64,000 nucleotides of DNA from Pseudomonadota bacterium (GCA_021847015.1 JAJZVW010000004.1:1-64000), one strand, 5' to 3'; positions 8,198 to 16,464 are shown, numbered from the stretch's first letter. Numbers and translations: made by a program. The notes: generated from the letters alone by a model not told the origin.

Positions 8198-8728
8198 TTA
8201 CCTACGTCCCAGCGCCCCCAGGAAGGCCAACGCCAGCGCCAGCGCGTCATCCTTGGCGCGGTGGCGGCGCAACGTCGTCCGTGTTTCGTCCTGGGCGGCC
8301 GCTGGCACGGGCACGTCGGCTTCGACGGCACGGGAGCCATGTTTCAGCAGGGTGTCGGCCGGGAACAGCTCGAATTCCGGCGTATCGAACGCTTCCTCGA
8401 ACAATAGCCCCAGCCAGTGGCGGTCGAAGTCCGGCGCGTCGGTGAAGACCATTTTGCCCGCGAGTTGCCCGTTCAGGGCGCGCGCGACATCCATGACGCC
8501 CACGCCTTCCTGGTCGAGCCGATTCTCGCCGATGCCGTGGAGCCCCTCGGCGACGCGATCCCACTGCCCGGTCTCCCGCCACCGCCTGGTTGGGCGGACC
8601 AGTGCCGCCCATGCCGTCAAATCAGCAGCGCGGACAAAGCCGACCTCGATGGGATAGCCGCGTTCGCCAAGGCCGCTGGCCTCCACGTCGAGGAAGACGA
8701 TGCTGGAGAGCCTGATCCGGTCGCTCAC
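8198..8728 (-). CDS. DEDDh-type 3'-5' exonuclease (DnaQ/RNase T-like)
   Basis: A 176-residue protein starting on a GTG that overlaps the stop of the upstream methyltransferase gene (GTGA), so the two are translationally coupled. Residues 12-20 (FLDVEASGL) give the Asp-x-Glu of Exo motif I, DAPDFDRHWL supplies the second acidic site, and HRAKDD near residue 163 fits the H-x4-D of the DEDDh class. It should remove 3' nucleotides from DNA or RNA with two metal ions. Coupling to a TrmH-type RNA methyltransferase hints at an RNA substrate, which is inference. Confidence 0.75.
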   Translation of the reverse strand: MSDRIRLSSIVFLDVEASGLGERGYPIEVGFVRAADLTAWAALVRPTRRWRETGQWDRVAEGLHGIGENRLDQEGVGVMDVARALNGQLAGKMVFTDAPDFDRHWLGLLFEEAFDTPEFELFPADTLLKHGSRAVEADVPVPAAAQDETRTTLRRHRAKDDALALALAFLGALGRR

Positions 8729-9282
8729 GGCGCGGCTCCGGCATGGTGGACGAGGTGATGAAGAACAATGGCGGCCGCCGTCGCCACGTTGATGCTGTTG
8801 CCCATGCCGTGCATCGGAATTTCTACCGCGGCGTCGGCAAGGTCCGCGATGGCGGGGGACACGCCGTCGAACTCCGCCCCCAGCACAAGGCACACCGGGA
8901 ACCGGGGGACGAATTGATCCACCGGGACACTGTTGTCCGCCAACTCGGCGATGAGGACTTGGTACCCGTCCGCCTTGGCCTTGGCAACAACCTCGGCTGC
9001 GGAGTCCGCCTGGGACCACGGAACCCAGAGCTGGGTGCCGCGCGCCGCCTGGACCAGCTTGCGTTTCCTGAGGTTCACCTCCGCGCCACGGATGACCAGT
9101 TCCTCCACCAGCATCGCGTCGCAGAGCCGGAAGATGGCGCCGATGTTGTAGTTCTGGAGCACGCCGTCCAGGACGACCTTGATGGGGTGGCGCGCCTTGT
9201 GCCGGAATTCCGTCCGTCCGACTTTCGTGCGGCGAAGCTCATCTTTTCCCAACTGGCGCGGCGGTTCGGTGGTTGCGGCCAT
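8725..9282 (-). CDS. SpoU/TrmH-family RNA 2'-O-methyltransferase
   Basis: A 185-residue SPOUT enzyme. All three family motifs are present: NYNIGAIFR at 44-52 (Asn and Arg of motif 1), LGAEFDG at 134-140 (motif 2), and PMHGMGNSINVATA at 156-169 (motif 3, the S-adenosylmethionine-binding knot). It would methylate a ribose 2'-OH in tRNA or rRNA; the exact position cannot be told from sequence. The length is close to that of single-domain TrmH proteins. The downstream exonuclease gene overlaps its stop by four bases. Confidence 0.85.
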   Translation of the reverse strand: MAATTEPPRQLGKDELRRTKVGRTEFRHKARHPIKVVLDGVLQNYNIGAIFRLCDAMLVEELVIRGAEVNLRKRKLVQAARGTQLWVPWSQADSAAEVVAKAKADGYQVLIAELADNSVPVDQFVPRFPVCLVLGAEFDGVSPAIADLADAAVEIPMHGMGNSINVATAAAIVLHHLVHHAGAAP

Positions 9283-9332
9283 GGACAGTCCCCTCTCTTT
9301 GCGACAGAGGGGCAGGATGGAAGGGGGACCCG

Positions 9333-9809
9333 TCAGAAACGGACGTCGGGTTTCGATGCGCCTTCTATCACGGCTTTCACCCGCAGCAAGTCATCGGGCC
9401 GAACGTCGGTGTTGACCTCCAGCCAGCGGTCCTGGCTACCCCGGCGCTCGAGCTCCAGCAAGTCGACGGTGGACGGGTTGTCGTCAAGCCACAGGAAGTC
9501 GCCGCCGAAAGGGAGGACCGAACTCTTGTTGGCGTTCCACCGCGTTGGCCGGATCGCGCGGATCAGCGAAACCACTATGGCCGGCAATTGCGGTGCCGCC
9601 ATGGCAAGACGGAACGCGAGGAGGATGCCCTCGTGGCTCCCATTGGCATCGCGGGTGGTGAGCCAATGGCAATCATGGTTGGCGACGGCCCAGTCCATGA
9701 AGTCCAGCGCATAGGGCGCCAGTTCCCAATCGGTATTGAAAGGAGCCCTCGTTGACCGGCTGCGCAGCAGCACACCGTCAAGATCGATGAAAAGCTGGCG
9801 TCCGCACAT
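9333..9809 (-). CDS. HAD-superfamily phosphatase-like protein
   Basis: The start gives 158 residues and is chosen because GGAGGG lies five bases before it; longer open extensions upstream lack a ribosome site. FIDLDGVLL at 7-15 carries the two catalytic aspartates of HAD motif I, LTTRDAN supplies the motif II threonine, and WLDDNPS the acidic motif IV. The compact form resembles small HAD domains seen beside RNA-repair and accessory genes. The substrate is unknown. It lies downstream of the methyltransferase/exonuclease pair on the same strand order but is separate from them. Confidence 0.65.
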   Translation of the reverse strand: MCGRQLFIDLDGVLLRSRSTRAPFNTDWELAPYALDFMDWAVANHDCHWLTTRDANGSHEGILLAFRLAMAAPQLPAIVVSLIRAIRPTRWNANKSSVLPFGGDFLWLDDNPSTVDLLELERRGSQDRWLEVNTDVRPDDLLRVKAVIEGASKPDVRF

Positions 9810-10002
9810 TCCCGCCCTCCATGCTGGCCCGGCGCCAGCATCGGCCATGGCTACGTCAGATTGGGGCGCACGGTCGGCAACAGCGGCAGGGCCGGTGAGC
9901 GGCGCCAGAATAGGACGTCGGCACGTCCAAATCTGACGTGTGGCAGCAAGATGATGGCCAAAATCACAATCGCGGCAGGGCGACGGAACGCGCGCCAACA
10001 GG

Positions 10003-10419
10003 GTGAAGGCCATGTCGAGGATAATCCACCATATTGACGAAATCGGACGCCGGAAGCAGCGGGACGTGGTCTTCGTCGCGTTCGACCCCGGTCTAACCAA
10101 AGGCTGCGAGACGTGGACGAGACTGCCCATCCGCCAGCAAATCATCGACTGGCTGGACGCTGAGGACATCGCCTGGACCCCGTGCGCGCATTTTGCCAGC
10201 GAAAACCACATGTGCGTCTACCGTGGGCAGATTTACATCGATGTCCCGCATGACCCCGAGGATCCCGGCTACAGGAAAGTGGCCGCCTATTTCGAGTTTC
10301 CGGACGGCACCATGCGGCTGCCGGGTGTCACCCTGTATCACTTGCCGCTCTCCATGGCGATGACGAACGCCCACCACGATGAACCGGGCTTCTGGGAACG
10401 GTGGGCGGAGAACTTTTGA
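10003..10419 (+). CDS. Hypothetical protein
   Basis: About 138 residues from a GTG start, or 135 from an ATG nine bases later (SRIIHHIDEIG), which may be the true start. It is a soluble alpha/beta protein with FVAFDPG and YIDVPHDPEDPGY segments and several His and Trp residues towards the C-terminus (MTNAHHDEPGFWERW). No known family is recognised. Codon use matches the neighbours. It precedes the WYL regulator by about 75 bases. Confidence 0.5.
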   Translation: MKAMSRIIHHIDEIGRRKQRDVVFVAFDPGLTKGCETWTRLPIRQQIIDWLDAEDIAWTPCAHFASENHMCVYRGQIYIDVPHDPEDPGYRKVAAYFEFPDGTMRLPGVTLYHLPLSMAMTNAHHDEPGFWERWAENF

Positions 10420-10493
10420 CGCGGCAAACGCTCGCGTCGGTGGTATGAAACAGGGTGAGGACGTTCTTGTCGGGCGAGCGGACAAAACCGAGG

Positions 10494-11510
10494 ATGAGGT
10501 ACGAGAAGAGCCAGGCGCTGTTGCGGCTCGCCATCGAGATGCAGGCCACGGCCGAGGGAGTGACTCTCCAGGACATCATGGCGGCCCATGGCGTCAGCCG
10601 CCGGACCGCCGAGCGCATGCGGGACGCCGTCTGCCAAGTATTTCCGCAGGTCGAGGAATTCGACGCGGGCGACGGCTTCAAGCGCTGGCGCGTCTCGTCG
10701 AGACGCCCGATCACCGCCATACCCGTGACCACGGACGAACTGACGGCCCTGCATTCCGCGGCCGAGACATTGCGGCGTGCTGCCCGTGACGACCAAGCCG
10801 ACATGCTCGGCTCGGTCTCGGCGAAACTTCGTAGTCTCTTGAAGACCAATGAACTGTTGGCGATGGAACCGGATTACGAGGCAATGGCGCAGGCCGAAGG
10901 ACTCGTCTTCACCCCGGGTCCGCGACCCCGCATCGATCCCGTCGTCCTGGCGGAATTGCGTGAGGCGATCAAGGGGCCCAATGAGGTTGATCTGCTGTAC
11001 CGAGCACGGTTCTCCGGCGAAGAAGGGCGCCACAAGGTCCAGCCCTACGGCTTCCTCTATGGTAGCCGCCATTATCTGGTCGCGCGCCTGCCCGGTCTCG
11101 AATCCGGAGGTTTCCGCCTGTTCAGTCTCTCCAATATCGGGGAGGTTAACAGGCTGGAATCAAGTTTCACGCGGCAAGCGGATTTCAGTCTGGAGCAATA
11201 CGCCGCCAATTCGTTCGGGGTCTACCAGGAGACGCCGTTCAAAGTGGTCTGGCGCATCTCCCCGGACGTGGCCGACGACGCCCGCACCTTCCTGTTCCAC
11301 CCAACCCAGGAGTTCGAGGAGCAGGCCGACGGCTCGCTGATCCTGCGCTTCGAGGCTGGCGGGCTGGTCGAGATGGCCTGGCACCTGTTCACCTGGGAGG
11401 GGGAAATCCAGGCATTGGAGCCTCCCGAGTTGCTTGAGACCATCCGCGTTATCACCAGGAGCTTCGTCGCGGCGCATCCCATCGGTGGCAAGGATGTGGC
11501 GGACGGCTGA
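10494..11510 (+). CDS. WYL-domain transcriptional regulator
   Basis: About 338 residues from an ATG chosen because relatives begin MRYEK-like; a GTG 39 bases upstream is an alternative. The N-terminal 60 residues form a winged helix-turn-helix (MAAHGVSRRTAERMRDAV). The middle holds the WYL ligand-binding domain (about residues 160-235; VDLLYRARFSG, YGFLYGSRHYLVAR) and the end a WCX-type extension. WYL regulators sense nucleic-acid fragments or nucleotides and often control phage defence and DNA-repair genes. It lies directly upstream of a PD-(D/E)XK gene, which may be its target. Confidence 0.85.
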   Translation: MRYEKSQALLRLAIEMQATAEGVTLQDIMAAHGVSRRTAERMRDAVCQVFPQVEEFDAGDGFKRWRVSSRRPITAIPVTTDELTALHSAAETLRRAARDDQADMLGSVSAKLRSLLKTNELLAMEPDYEAMAQAEGLVFTPGPRPRIDPVVLAELREAIKGPNEVDLLYRARFSGEEGRHKVQPYGFLYGSRHYLVARLPGLESGGFRLFSLSNIGEVNRLESSFTRQADFSLEQYAANSFGVYQETPFKVVWRISPDVADDARTFLFHPTQEFEEQADGSLILRFEAGGLVEMAWHLFTWEGEIQALEPPELLETIRVITRSFVAAHPIGGKDVADG

Positions 11511-11584
11511 TTGTAGTGTAGCTAGAAATCGCGTTCCGGCCTATCGATAGCGAGGTGGCCGCTGACCTCAGACGGAGGACAGTG

Positions 11585-12079
11585 ATGAAAGAAGTCTTCG
11601 ATATGATCGTCGGCTGTTTGCGCGACAGTAGAACATTCCCTACCATCGCTGAAAGTGATGGTTCGTTCGAGAACTGGATTCTGTGGGAGGCTTATGCTGC
11701 CTGCACGACACGCGGCCACAAATGCAGCGTCACTCCGCGTTATCAAGACTCGAACAAACGAGGCGATCTGCTTGTAAGGCGAGTAGATGGTCACGATATA
11801 ATGATCGAGTTTAAAATAATTGGTGACTGTACCCAGGATAAGTACATTCACGCCATAAATGATGACTACCGTAAACTCGAGAGCCTTGCGACTGGCATAG
11901 AGCCATGTCGCGGCCTACTTATTGTCGTTATGACGTCACCGATAGGAAATATCTTGAAGCGCCCATCATGGACAGATTGGCTTCCTAGGCTGGAATTTTG
12001 GGTCAAACCATCCCTGAAATATCAATTCTATTTTGGCAAACAAGGGCAAGCGCTTATCTACGGCTGGCCCGTTGTGTAG
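11585..12079 (+). CDS. PD-(D/E)XK nuclease-like protein
   Basis: A 164-residue protein; the ATG is set by GGAGGA eight bases upstream. The motif is readable: Glu35 in an N-terminal helix, Asp61 (KRGDLLV), then Glu75-x-Lys77 (IMIEFKI), the usual E-D-ExK layout of restriction-endonuclease-fold proteins. It is richer in A+T than its neighbours, which suggests recent transfer. It follows the WYL regulator by 74 bases. It could be a restriction-type effector or an orphan toxin; the target is unknown. Confidence 0.6.
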   Translation: MKEVFDMIVGCLRDSRTFPTIAESDGSFENWILWEAYAACTTRGHKCSVTPRYQDSNKRGDLLVRRVDGHDIMIEFKIIGDCTQDKYIHAINDDYRKLESLATGIEPCRGLLIVVMTSPIGNILKRPSWTDWLPRLEFWVKPSLKYQFYFGKQGQALIYGWPVV

Positions 12080-12149
12080 ATTAATACAGAAACCCATCCC
12101 CGCAGGATAGCCGCGTACGCGTTGACAGGCGGCCCAGCCGACAAAGGCC

Positions 12150-12420
12150 TGTCCGTCCGATTCTGACGGAAACCAGGGGTAATACCCTGGCAACGGCAGT
12201 AATGGCGCCGACAGCGCCTTTGGCACGGAGGGACGATATGGAGTTTGCGGTGGACCTGCTCTCGGCGCTACGCAAGGCCGAGCGGGTGGTGGTGTTCACC
12301 GGGGTGGGGGGAGGATCCGCCGAGAGCGGAATCCCGACATTCCGCGATGCGCTGACTGGGCTGTGGGAGCAATACAAGGCCGGGGACTTGGGGACCGGGA
12401 GGTGTTCCTGTGGGAGCCTC
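12150..12420 (+). repeat. Left copy of a duplicated sir2 5' region
   Basis: This stretch, beginning GTCCGTCCGATTCTGACGG, repeats the promoter region and first ~60 codons of the intact sir2 gene found near 13.1-13.3 kb, with scattered mismatches and small gaps. The match stops at GGGAGCC. Together with the right copy it brackets an orphan gene. Confidence 0.8.
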
Positions 12421-12447
12421 AGCCACCAAACCGTGAGCGCCGCATGA
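12238..12447 (+). pseudogene. Truncated Sir2 N-terminal fragment
   Basis: The first ~55 codons match the intact sirtuin downstream (MEFAVDLLSALRKAERVVVF against MEFAEDLLSALREAERVVVF) and keep a ribosome site GGAGGGA. The nucleotide-binding GAGVSAESG loop is altered to GVGGGSAESG and the match is lost after about residue 52, where a short unrelated tail ends in TGA. It lacks the catalytic His and zinc cysteines, so it cannot be an enzyme. Its stop overlaps the ATG of the next gene. Confidence 0.8.
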
Positions 12448-13109
12448 ACCGCCGAAGGCCCCAAGCCAAGATCGCCAAGGCGGATGGTCTTTTACGGGTC
12501 AAACCCCGTCGCCAATTTCATCGGGTGTTCCTGGATTGGTTAGCCGACAACGGACACAGGTTTTCCATCGACTTGGCGTTCTGCCGGCGAACCGACGAGG
12601 ACTTGACGTTGTCCTTTGTCGGCATCAACCCCATGATTTCCGCGTCCATCGGCCAAGGCGGGATGTGCATTACCGTGACTTGGCAGGGAGAGTGCTGGGA
12701 TTTCCTCGGGGACTGGGACTCGGTGCCGAAAAAGTTTCCAAGGGGATACGCATGCAAACTGTGCCATAACTATTTCCGGCAGCAGTATCCCGGAAATGAA
12801 TTCACAAAATTTTTCGAGACCAGGGAAGATGTGTGGATTGACTGCGTCTTTGAACCCTTCCTGGAATGGGTGAACACGGAACTGGCGCCGGCGCGTTGGA
12901 TAAAGCTTTGTCAGTACAGAGGTGCGACCTGGGCAAAGCTGCTGAATACGTGCGGTCAGAAGTATGCATTGGACGATATGCGGATGCGGAACTTCATCGA
13001 CACATTGAACCCTTTGGAATCCCCCGGAGACCAGCAGGAGGAGGTGGGCGAAAACGATTTCGCCATTTACGTATTTTGCCGCCAGCCAACCGGGTCCGTC
13101 CGATTCTGA
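12444..13109 (+). CDS. Orphan protein between duplicated sir2 segments
   Basis: About 221 residues from an ATG overlapping the stop of the sir2 fragment (ATGA). It is basic at the N-terminus (NRRRPQAKIAKADG), then mixed alpha/beta with CKLCHNYF near residue 105 and several Trp and Cys residues. Its last codons (TGSVRF) run into the right copy of the duplicated sir2 region. No family is recognised. Composition is slightly lower in G+C than the flanks, consistent with insertion. Confidence 0.5.
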   Translation: MNRRRPQAKIAKADGLLRVKPRRQFHRVFLDWLADNGHRFSIDLAFCRRTDEDLTLSFVGINPMISASIGQGGMCITVTWQGECWDFLGDWDSVPKKFPRGYACKLCHNYFRQQYPGNEFTKFFETREDVWIDCVFEPFLEWVNTELAPARWIKLCQYRGATWAKLLNTCGQKYALDDMRMRNFIDTLNPLESPGDQQEEVGENDFAIYVFCRQPTGSVRF

Positions 13110-13330
13110 CGGAAGCCAGGGATACTACTCCCTCCACGGCGCCGACAGCGCCAATGGCACGGAGAGGCGAGATGGAATTTGCGGAGGATCTGCTCTCGGC
13201 ATTGCGCGAGGCCGAGCGGGTGGTGGTGTTCACCGGGGCGGGGGTGTCGGCCGAGAGCGGAATACCGACATTCCGCGATGCGCTGACCGGGCTGTGGGAG
13301 CAGTACAAGGCCGAGGAGTTGGCAACCGAG
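13096..13330 (+). repeat. Right copy of the duplicated sir2 5' region
   Basis: This is the functional copy of the duplicated stretch: a GTCCGTCCGATTCTGACGG leader, a GGCGCCGACAGCGCC hairpin and the first part of the intact sirtuin gene. It matches the left copy about 950 bases upstream. Confidence 0.8.
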
Positions 13331-13936
13331 GAGGCCTTCCTGCGGGAGCCGGATCTGGTCTGGGGATGGTATGAATGGCGGCGCCTGCGGGTCATGCGGG
13401 CCAATCCCAATCCCGCCCATCGCGCCATCGTCGCCTTGGCCCGGCGGATACCGAAGATGACGCTGGTCACCCAGAACGTCGACGACTTGCACGAACGGGC
13501 AGGCAGCGCCGACGTCATTCACGTCCACGGCAGCCTGTTCCACCCGCGGTGCCATGCCTGCGGCCAGCCCTTCGCCCTGGGCGACGAGCCCCCAGTCGAG
13601 GCGGAGGGCGCCCGCTGGCTGGCACCTCCAAGATGTCGGCAATGCGGCGGCCCGGTCCGGCCCGGCGTCGTCTGGTTCGGGGAACTCCTGCCGGAAGATC
13701 AATGGGATCGCGCCACCGAGGCCACGGAAAATTGTTCGCTGTTCCTCTGCGTCGGCACATCATCGCTGGTGTATCCGGCGGCCCAGCTTCCCCATACGGC
13801 GGCATATCGGCAGGCGACAGTGGTGCAGGTCAACCCTCACCCCACCGCTCTCGACAAGGTGGTGCGGCACAATGTCGTCGGGCTCGCCGGGGAGGCCATG
13901 CCGCAGCTACTGGCCGCGGCATGGCCAGAGGACTGA
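13172..13936 (+). CDS. cobB: Sir2-family NAD-dependent protein deacylase, class III type
   Basis: A 254-residue complete sirtuin; the ATG follows GGAGAGG by six bases. The NAD-binding GAGVSAESGIPTFR is at 22-35, TQNVD at 100-104, the catalytic histidine at 119 (HVHGS), and the zinc cysteines at 127, 130, 155 and 158. Tyr67-x-x-Arg70 is the acyl-pocket pair of class III (SIRT5/CobB-like) sirtuins, which favour succinyl- or malonyl-lysine over acetyl-lysine. It would remove acyl groups from lysines using NAD. An FtsZ-like gene begins 44 bases after its stop, so the two are probably co-transcribed. Confidence 0.92.
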   Translation: MEFAEDLLSALREAERVVVFTGAGVSAESGIPTFRDALTGLWEQYKAEELATEEAFLREPDLVWGWYEWRRLRVMRANPNPAHRAIVALARRIPKMTLVTQNVDDLHERAGSADVIHVHGSLFHPRCHACGQPFALGDEPPVEAEGARWLAPPRCRQCGGPVRPGVVWFGELLPEDQWDRATEATENCSLFLCVGTSSLVYPAAQLPHTAAYRQATVVQVNPHPTALDKVVRHNVVGLAGEAMPQLLAAAWPED

Positions 13937-13980
13937 GCGTGGGTACACCCATAGGTATAGGCGACTGAAGGGGACGGCAG

Positions 13981-14844
13981 ATGCGAATGGCACCACTCGC
14001 CCTCGGACGCCGGGAATTTCTCGGAATCGGGGCTGCGGCCACCATGGCTGTCCTCGCGCGTCCCTCTGCGGTGATGGCCGCCAGCTTGTTCCCGGACGTC
14101 CGGCAGCCGCACCGCAATCTGGACTTTCTCACCGATTATTGCACCCCGCCCCGGGTTGTCGTGGTCGGCGAAGCGGGCGCGATCAATGCCTTGAAAGCGC
14201 GCGGGATAAACGGTGTCGATTTCATCCTCGCCGATTCCGCCGCCACCGGCTTGGCGAATGGGGTGGCCGCAGCCGACATCGTCATATTCATTCCAGGAGC
14301 GGACAGCGGCACGGACAGCAAGCTGGCAGGCATGGCTCAGGCAGCGCGAGAGATGGGCACCACCACCGTCGGCATGGTCAACGAGAAGTTGGTGCGTACC
14401 GATCAGGATCTCCAGGAATTGGAGGAAACACTCGGCACCTTAGTTGTCGTTCAGAACGCCAGTGCTGACGAAGGCGCCTATTGGGGGGTCCGCTCTTTGA
14501 TCGATCCAGTGACCCTGCCGGGCCTCATCGGCATCGACATGTCGGACATCAGCACGGTTATCGGTGCGAATGGCAAAGGTAAGATGACCACGGCTGTCGC
14601 CCACGGCAATCAGCGCGCCGCAGCCGCGACCGAAGCCGCCATGGCCGGCATCGTGGTGAAGGACGTCAGAAGGGCGCTGGTCACCATAACAACCGGCGCT
14701 GACGCGACTCTGCTGGAGATAGATGAGGTTTGCAACCACGTCCTCGACCGAGTCGGTCCCGACGCCGATATTGTTTTCGGCGGACCAGTCGATGAAATGC
14801 CAGTGGGCAATATCAGGGTGTCGATGCTCGTTATTGAGAGTTGA
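13981..14844 (+). CDS. Divergent FtsZ/tubulin-family protein with Tat signal peptide
   Basis: A 287-residue protein; GAAGGGGACGG lies just before the ATG. Residues 9-15 (GRREFLG) with a hydrophobic core and VMAAS cleavage site form a twin-arginine signal. The mature part aligns by eye to FtsZ end to end: VVVVGEAGAINA against the VIGVGGGGGNAV region, GVDFILAD against GVEFFAVNTD, ADIVIFIPGADSGTDS against ADMVFIAAGMGGGTGT, then LPGLIGIDMSDISTVI for the T7 loop and LVTITTGADATLLEIDEV for the C-terminal subdomain. The GGGTGTG loop is lost, the T3 segment is deleted, and in T7 the Asn is Gly while both Asp (186, 189) remain. GTP binding is therefore doubtful. It is likely co-transcribed with the sirtuin. 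Confidence 0.75.
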   Translation: MRMAPLALGRREFLGIGAAATMAVLARPSAVMAASLFPDVRQPHRNLDFLTDYCTPPRVVVVGEAGAINALKARGINGVDFILADSAATGLANGVAAADIVIFIPGADSGTDSKLAGMAQAAREMGTTTVGMVNEKLVRTDQDLQELEETLGTLVVVQNASADEGAYWGVRSLIDPVTLPGLIGIDMSDISTVIGANGKGKMTTAVAHGNQRAAAATEAAMAGIVVKDVRRALVTITTGADATLLEIDEVCNHVLDRVGPDADIVFGGPVDEMPVGNIRVSMLVIES

Positions 14845-14976
14845 AGCCGGCTCCTTGGATGTCCGGGCGGGGTCATATCGTACCATCCGTCTCGGACATA
14901 CTGGCCCATGTCAACGTGTTGTGAACCGCGTGAAGATGGCCGACCATGGCTGGGCCATCTTCGAGGGAGGGCTCTC

Positions 14977-16464
14977 ATGACCGGCCGCCACCTGACGAAA
15001 TCCCGCTACCTCGCCGGGCTGCAATGCCTGCGCCGCCTGTGGCGGCTGGTCAACGACCCGCCGGACTACGAGGACCCGCCGGCCGGCTCCCCGGCCGAGG
15101 CCGGCCAGGAGGTCGGCCGCAAGGCCCACCTGCTGTTCCCCGGCGGCGTGCTGGTCGAGGATGAACCCTGGCAGCATCTGGAAGCAATGGCCCGCACCGC
15201 CGCCCTGATGGCCGACGCCTCGGTGCCGGCGATCTTCGAGGCGGCCTTTGAGCATGCCGGCGTCCGTATCCGCGCCGACGTGCTGGAGCGGCTTCCGGGC
15301 GGCACCTGGGGCTTGCGCGAGGTCAAGAGCAGCAGCGGGGTCAAGGACCACTATATCGACGACCTAGCCGTCCAGGCCTTCGTCCTCAACGGCGCCGGCG
15401 TCCCGCTGAGCTCGGCCCAGCTTCTCCACGTCGACACCGGCTACGTGCGCGGCGCGGACGGCATCTGCTGGCCGGAGTTCTTCGCCCGGGTCGATCTCGA
15501 CCAGGAGGTGGCCACCCTGCTGCCGGATACCCCCGGCCGCCTTCCCGCGTTGCGTCAATGCCTGTGGGCTGCCGAGCCCCCGGCCGCCGAACCGGGCGGC
15601 CAGTGCGGCTCACCGGTCGCCTGCGAGTTCTGGGACGACTGCACCGCCGGCAAGCCCGAGGACTGGATCCGCTATCTTCCCCGCCTGAGCGAACGGCGGC
15701 GGACCGAACTGGCGGCGCTGGGCATCGAGTCGATCGCCGCCATCCCGCCGGACTTCCCGCTGTCGGCCAAGCAGGCCATCATCCGCGACGCCACCGCCAG
15801 CGGAAAACCGTTCGTCGCCCCAGACCTCGCCCGCCTGCTGGGACGGTTCGGCCCGCCCGCCCAGTACCTCGACTTCGAGGCGATGATGCCGGTGATCCCG
15901 CTCTATGCCGGCACCCGCCCGTACCAGGCCCTGCCCTTCCAGTGGTCGCTGCACACCCTGGGGGCCGACGGCAGCCTCGGGCACCGGGAGTTCCTGGCCG
16001 AGAGTGGGGTGGACCCTCGGCGCGCCTTCGCCAAAACCCTGATCACGGCCCTGGCGGACAGCGACCTGCCGATCATCGTCTATTCCACCTACGAGCACAG
16101 CCGGCTGAAGGACCTGGCGGCCTTCTTTCCCGACCTGCGCCCCGCGCTCGACGCCATCATCGCCCGCCTGGCCGACCTGCTGCCGGTGGTGCGCGGTGCC
16201 GTCTATCATCCCGAATTCGGCTTCAGCAATTCGATCAAGGCGGTGGCCCCCGCCCTCTGCCCCGGCTTCGGCTACGACGATCTGGAGGAGGTGGCCGACG
16301 GCGCGATGGCCTCGGCCGCCTTCGTGCGATTGGCGTCAGGTGCCATTCCTCCGGGAGAGGAGGTCAACCGCTTGCGGGATGCGCTCCTGGCCTATTGCCA
16401 GCGCGACACCCTGGCGATGGTGGAGGCGCACCGCGGGTTGTTGAAGCTGGTTGGCCGGCACTGA
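14977..16464 (+). CDS. Cas4-like PD-(D/E)XK nuclease fused to DEDD exonuclease domain (DUF2779 type)
   Basis: A 495-residue protein; the ATG follows GAGGGAGGG. The first ~220 residues resemble Cas4/RecB nucleases: GLQCLRRLW near the start supplies one cysteine, LREVKSSSG near residue 110 the E-x-K, DLAVQAFVL the following helix, and CGSPVACEFWDDC the remaining three cysteines expected for a 4Fe-4S cluster. The C-terminal half is the DUF2779 type, with YLDFEAM (Asp-x-Glu), IIVYSTYEHSRL and YCQRDTLAMVEA, as in DnaQ-like exonucleases. It would degrade DNA or RNA ends. A giant SNF2 helicase follows 206 bases later on the same strand. Confidence 0.75.
   Translation: MTGRHLTKSRYLAGLQCLRRLWRLVNDPPDYEDPPAGSPAEAGQEVGRKAHLLFPGGVLVEDEPWQHLEAMARTAALMADASVPAIFEAAFEHAGVRIRADVLERLPGGTWGLREVKSSSGVKDHYIDDLAVQAFVLNGAGVPLSSAQLLHVDTGYVRGADGICWPEFFARVDLDQEVATLLPDTPGRLPALRQCLWAAEPPAAEPGGQCGSPVACEFWDDCTAGKPEDWIRYLPRLSERRRTELAALGIESIAAIPPDFPLSAKQAIIRDATASGKPFVAPDLARLLGRFGPPAQYLDFEAMMPVIPLYAGTRPYQALPFQWSLHTLGADGSLGHREFLAESGVDPRRAFAKTLITALADSDLPIIVYSTYEHSRLKDLAAFFPDLRPALDAIIARLADLLPVVRGAVYHPEFGFSNSIKAVAPALCPGFGYDDLEEVADGAMASAAFVRLASGAIPPGEEVNRLRDALLAYCQRDTLAMVEAHRGLLKLVGRH

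Noticed and set aside
12180-12240. A second working sir2 gene at 12.2 kb
   Set aside because: The copy lacks the catalytic His, the zinc cysteines and an intact NAD loop, so it is a fragment.
14977-16464. Cas4-like nuclease as evidence for a CRISPR system
   Set aside because: No Cas1, Cas2, effector genes or repeat-spacer array are present, and the DUF2779 fusion is a separate family.
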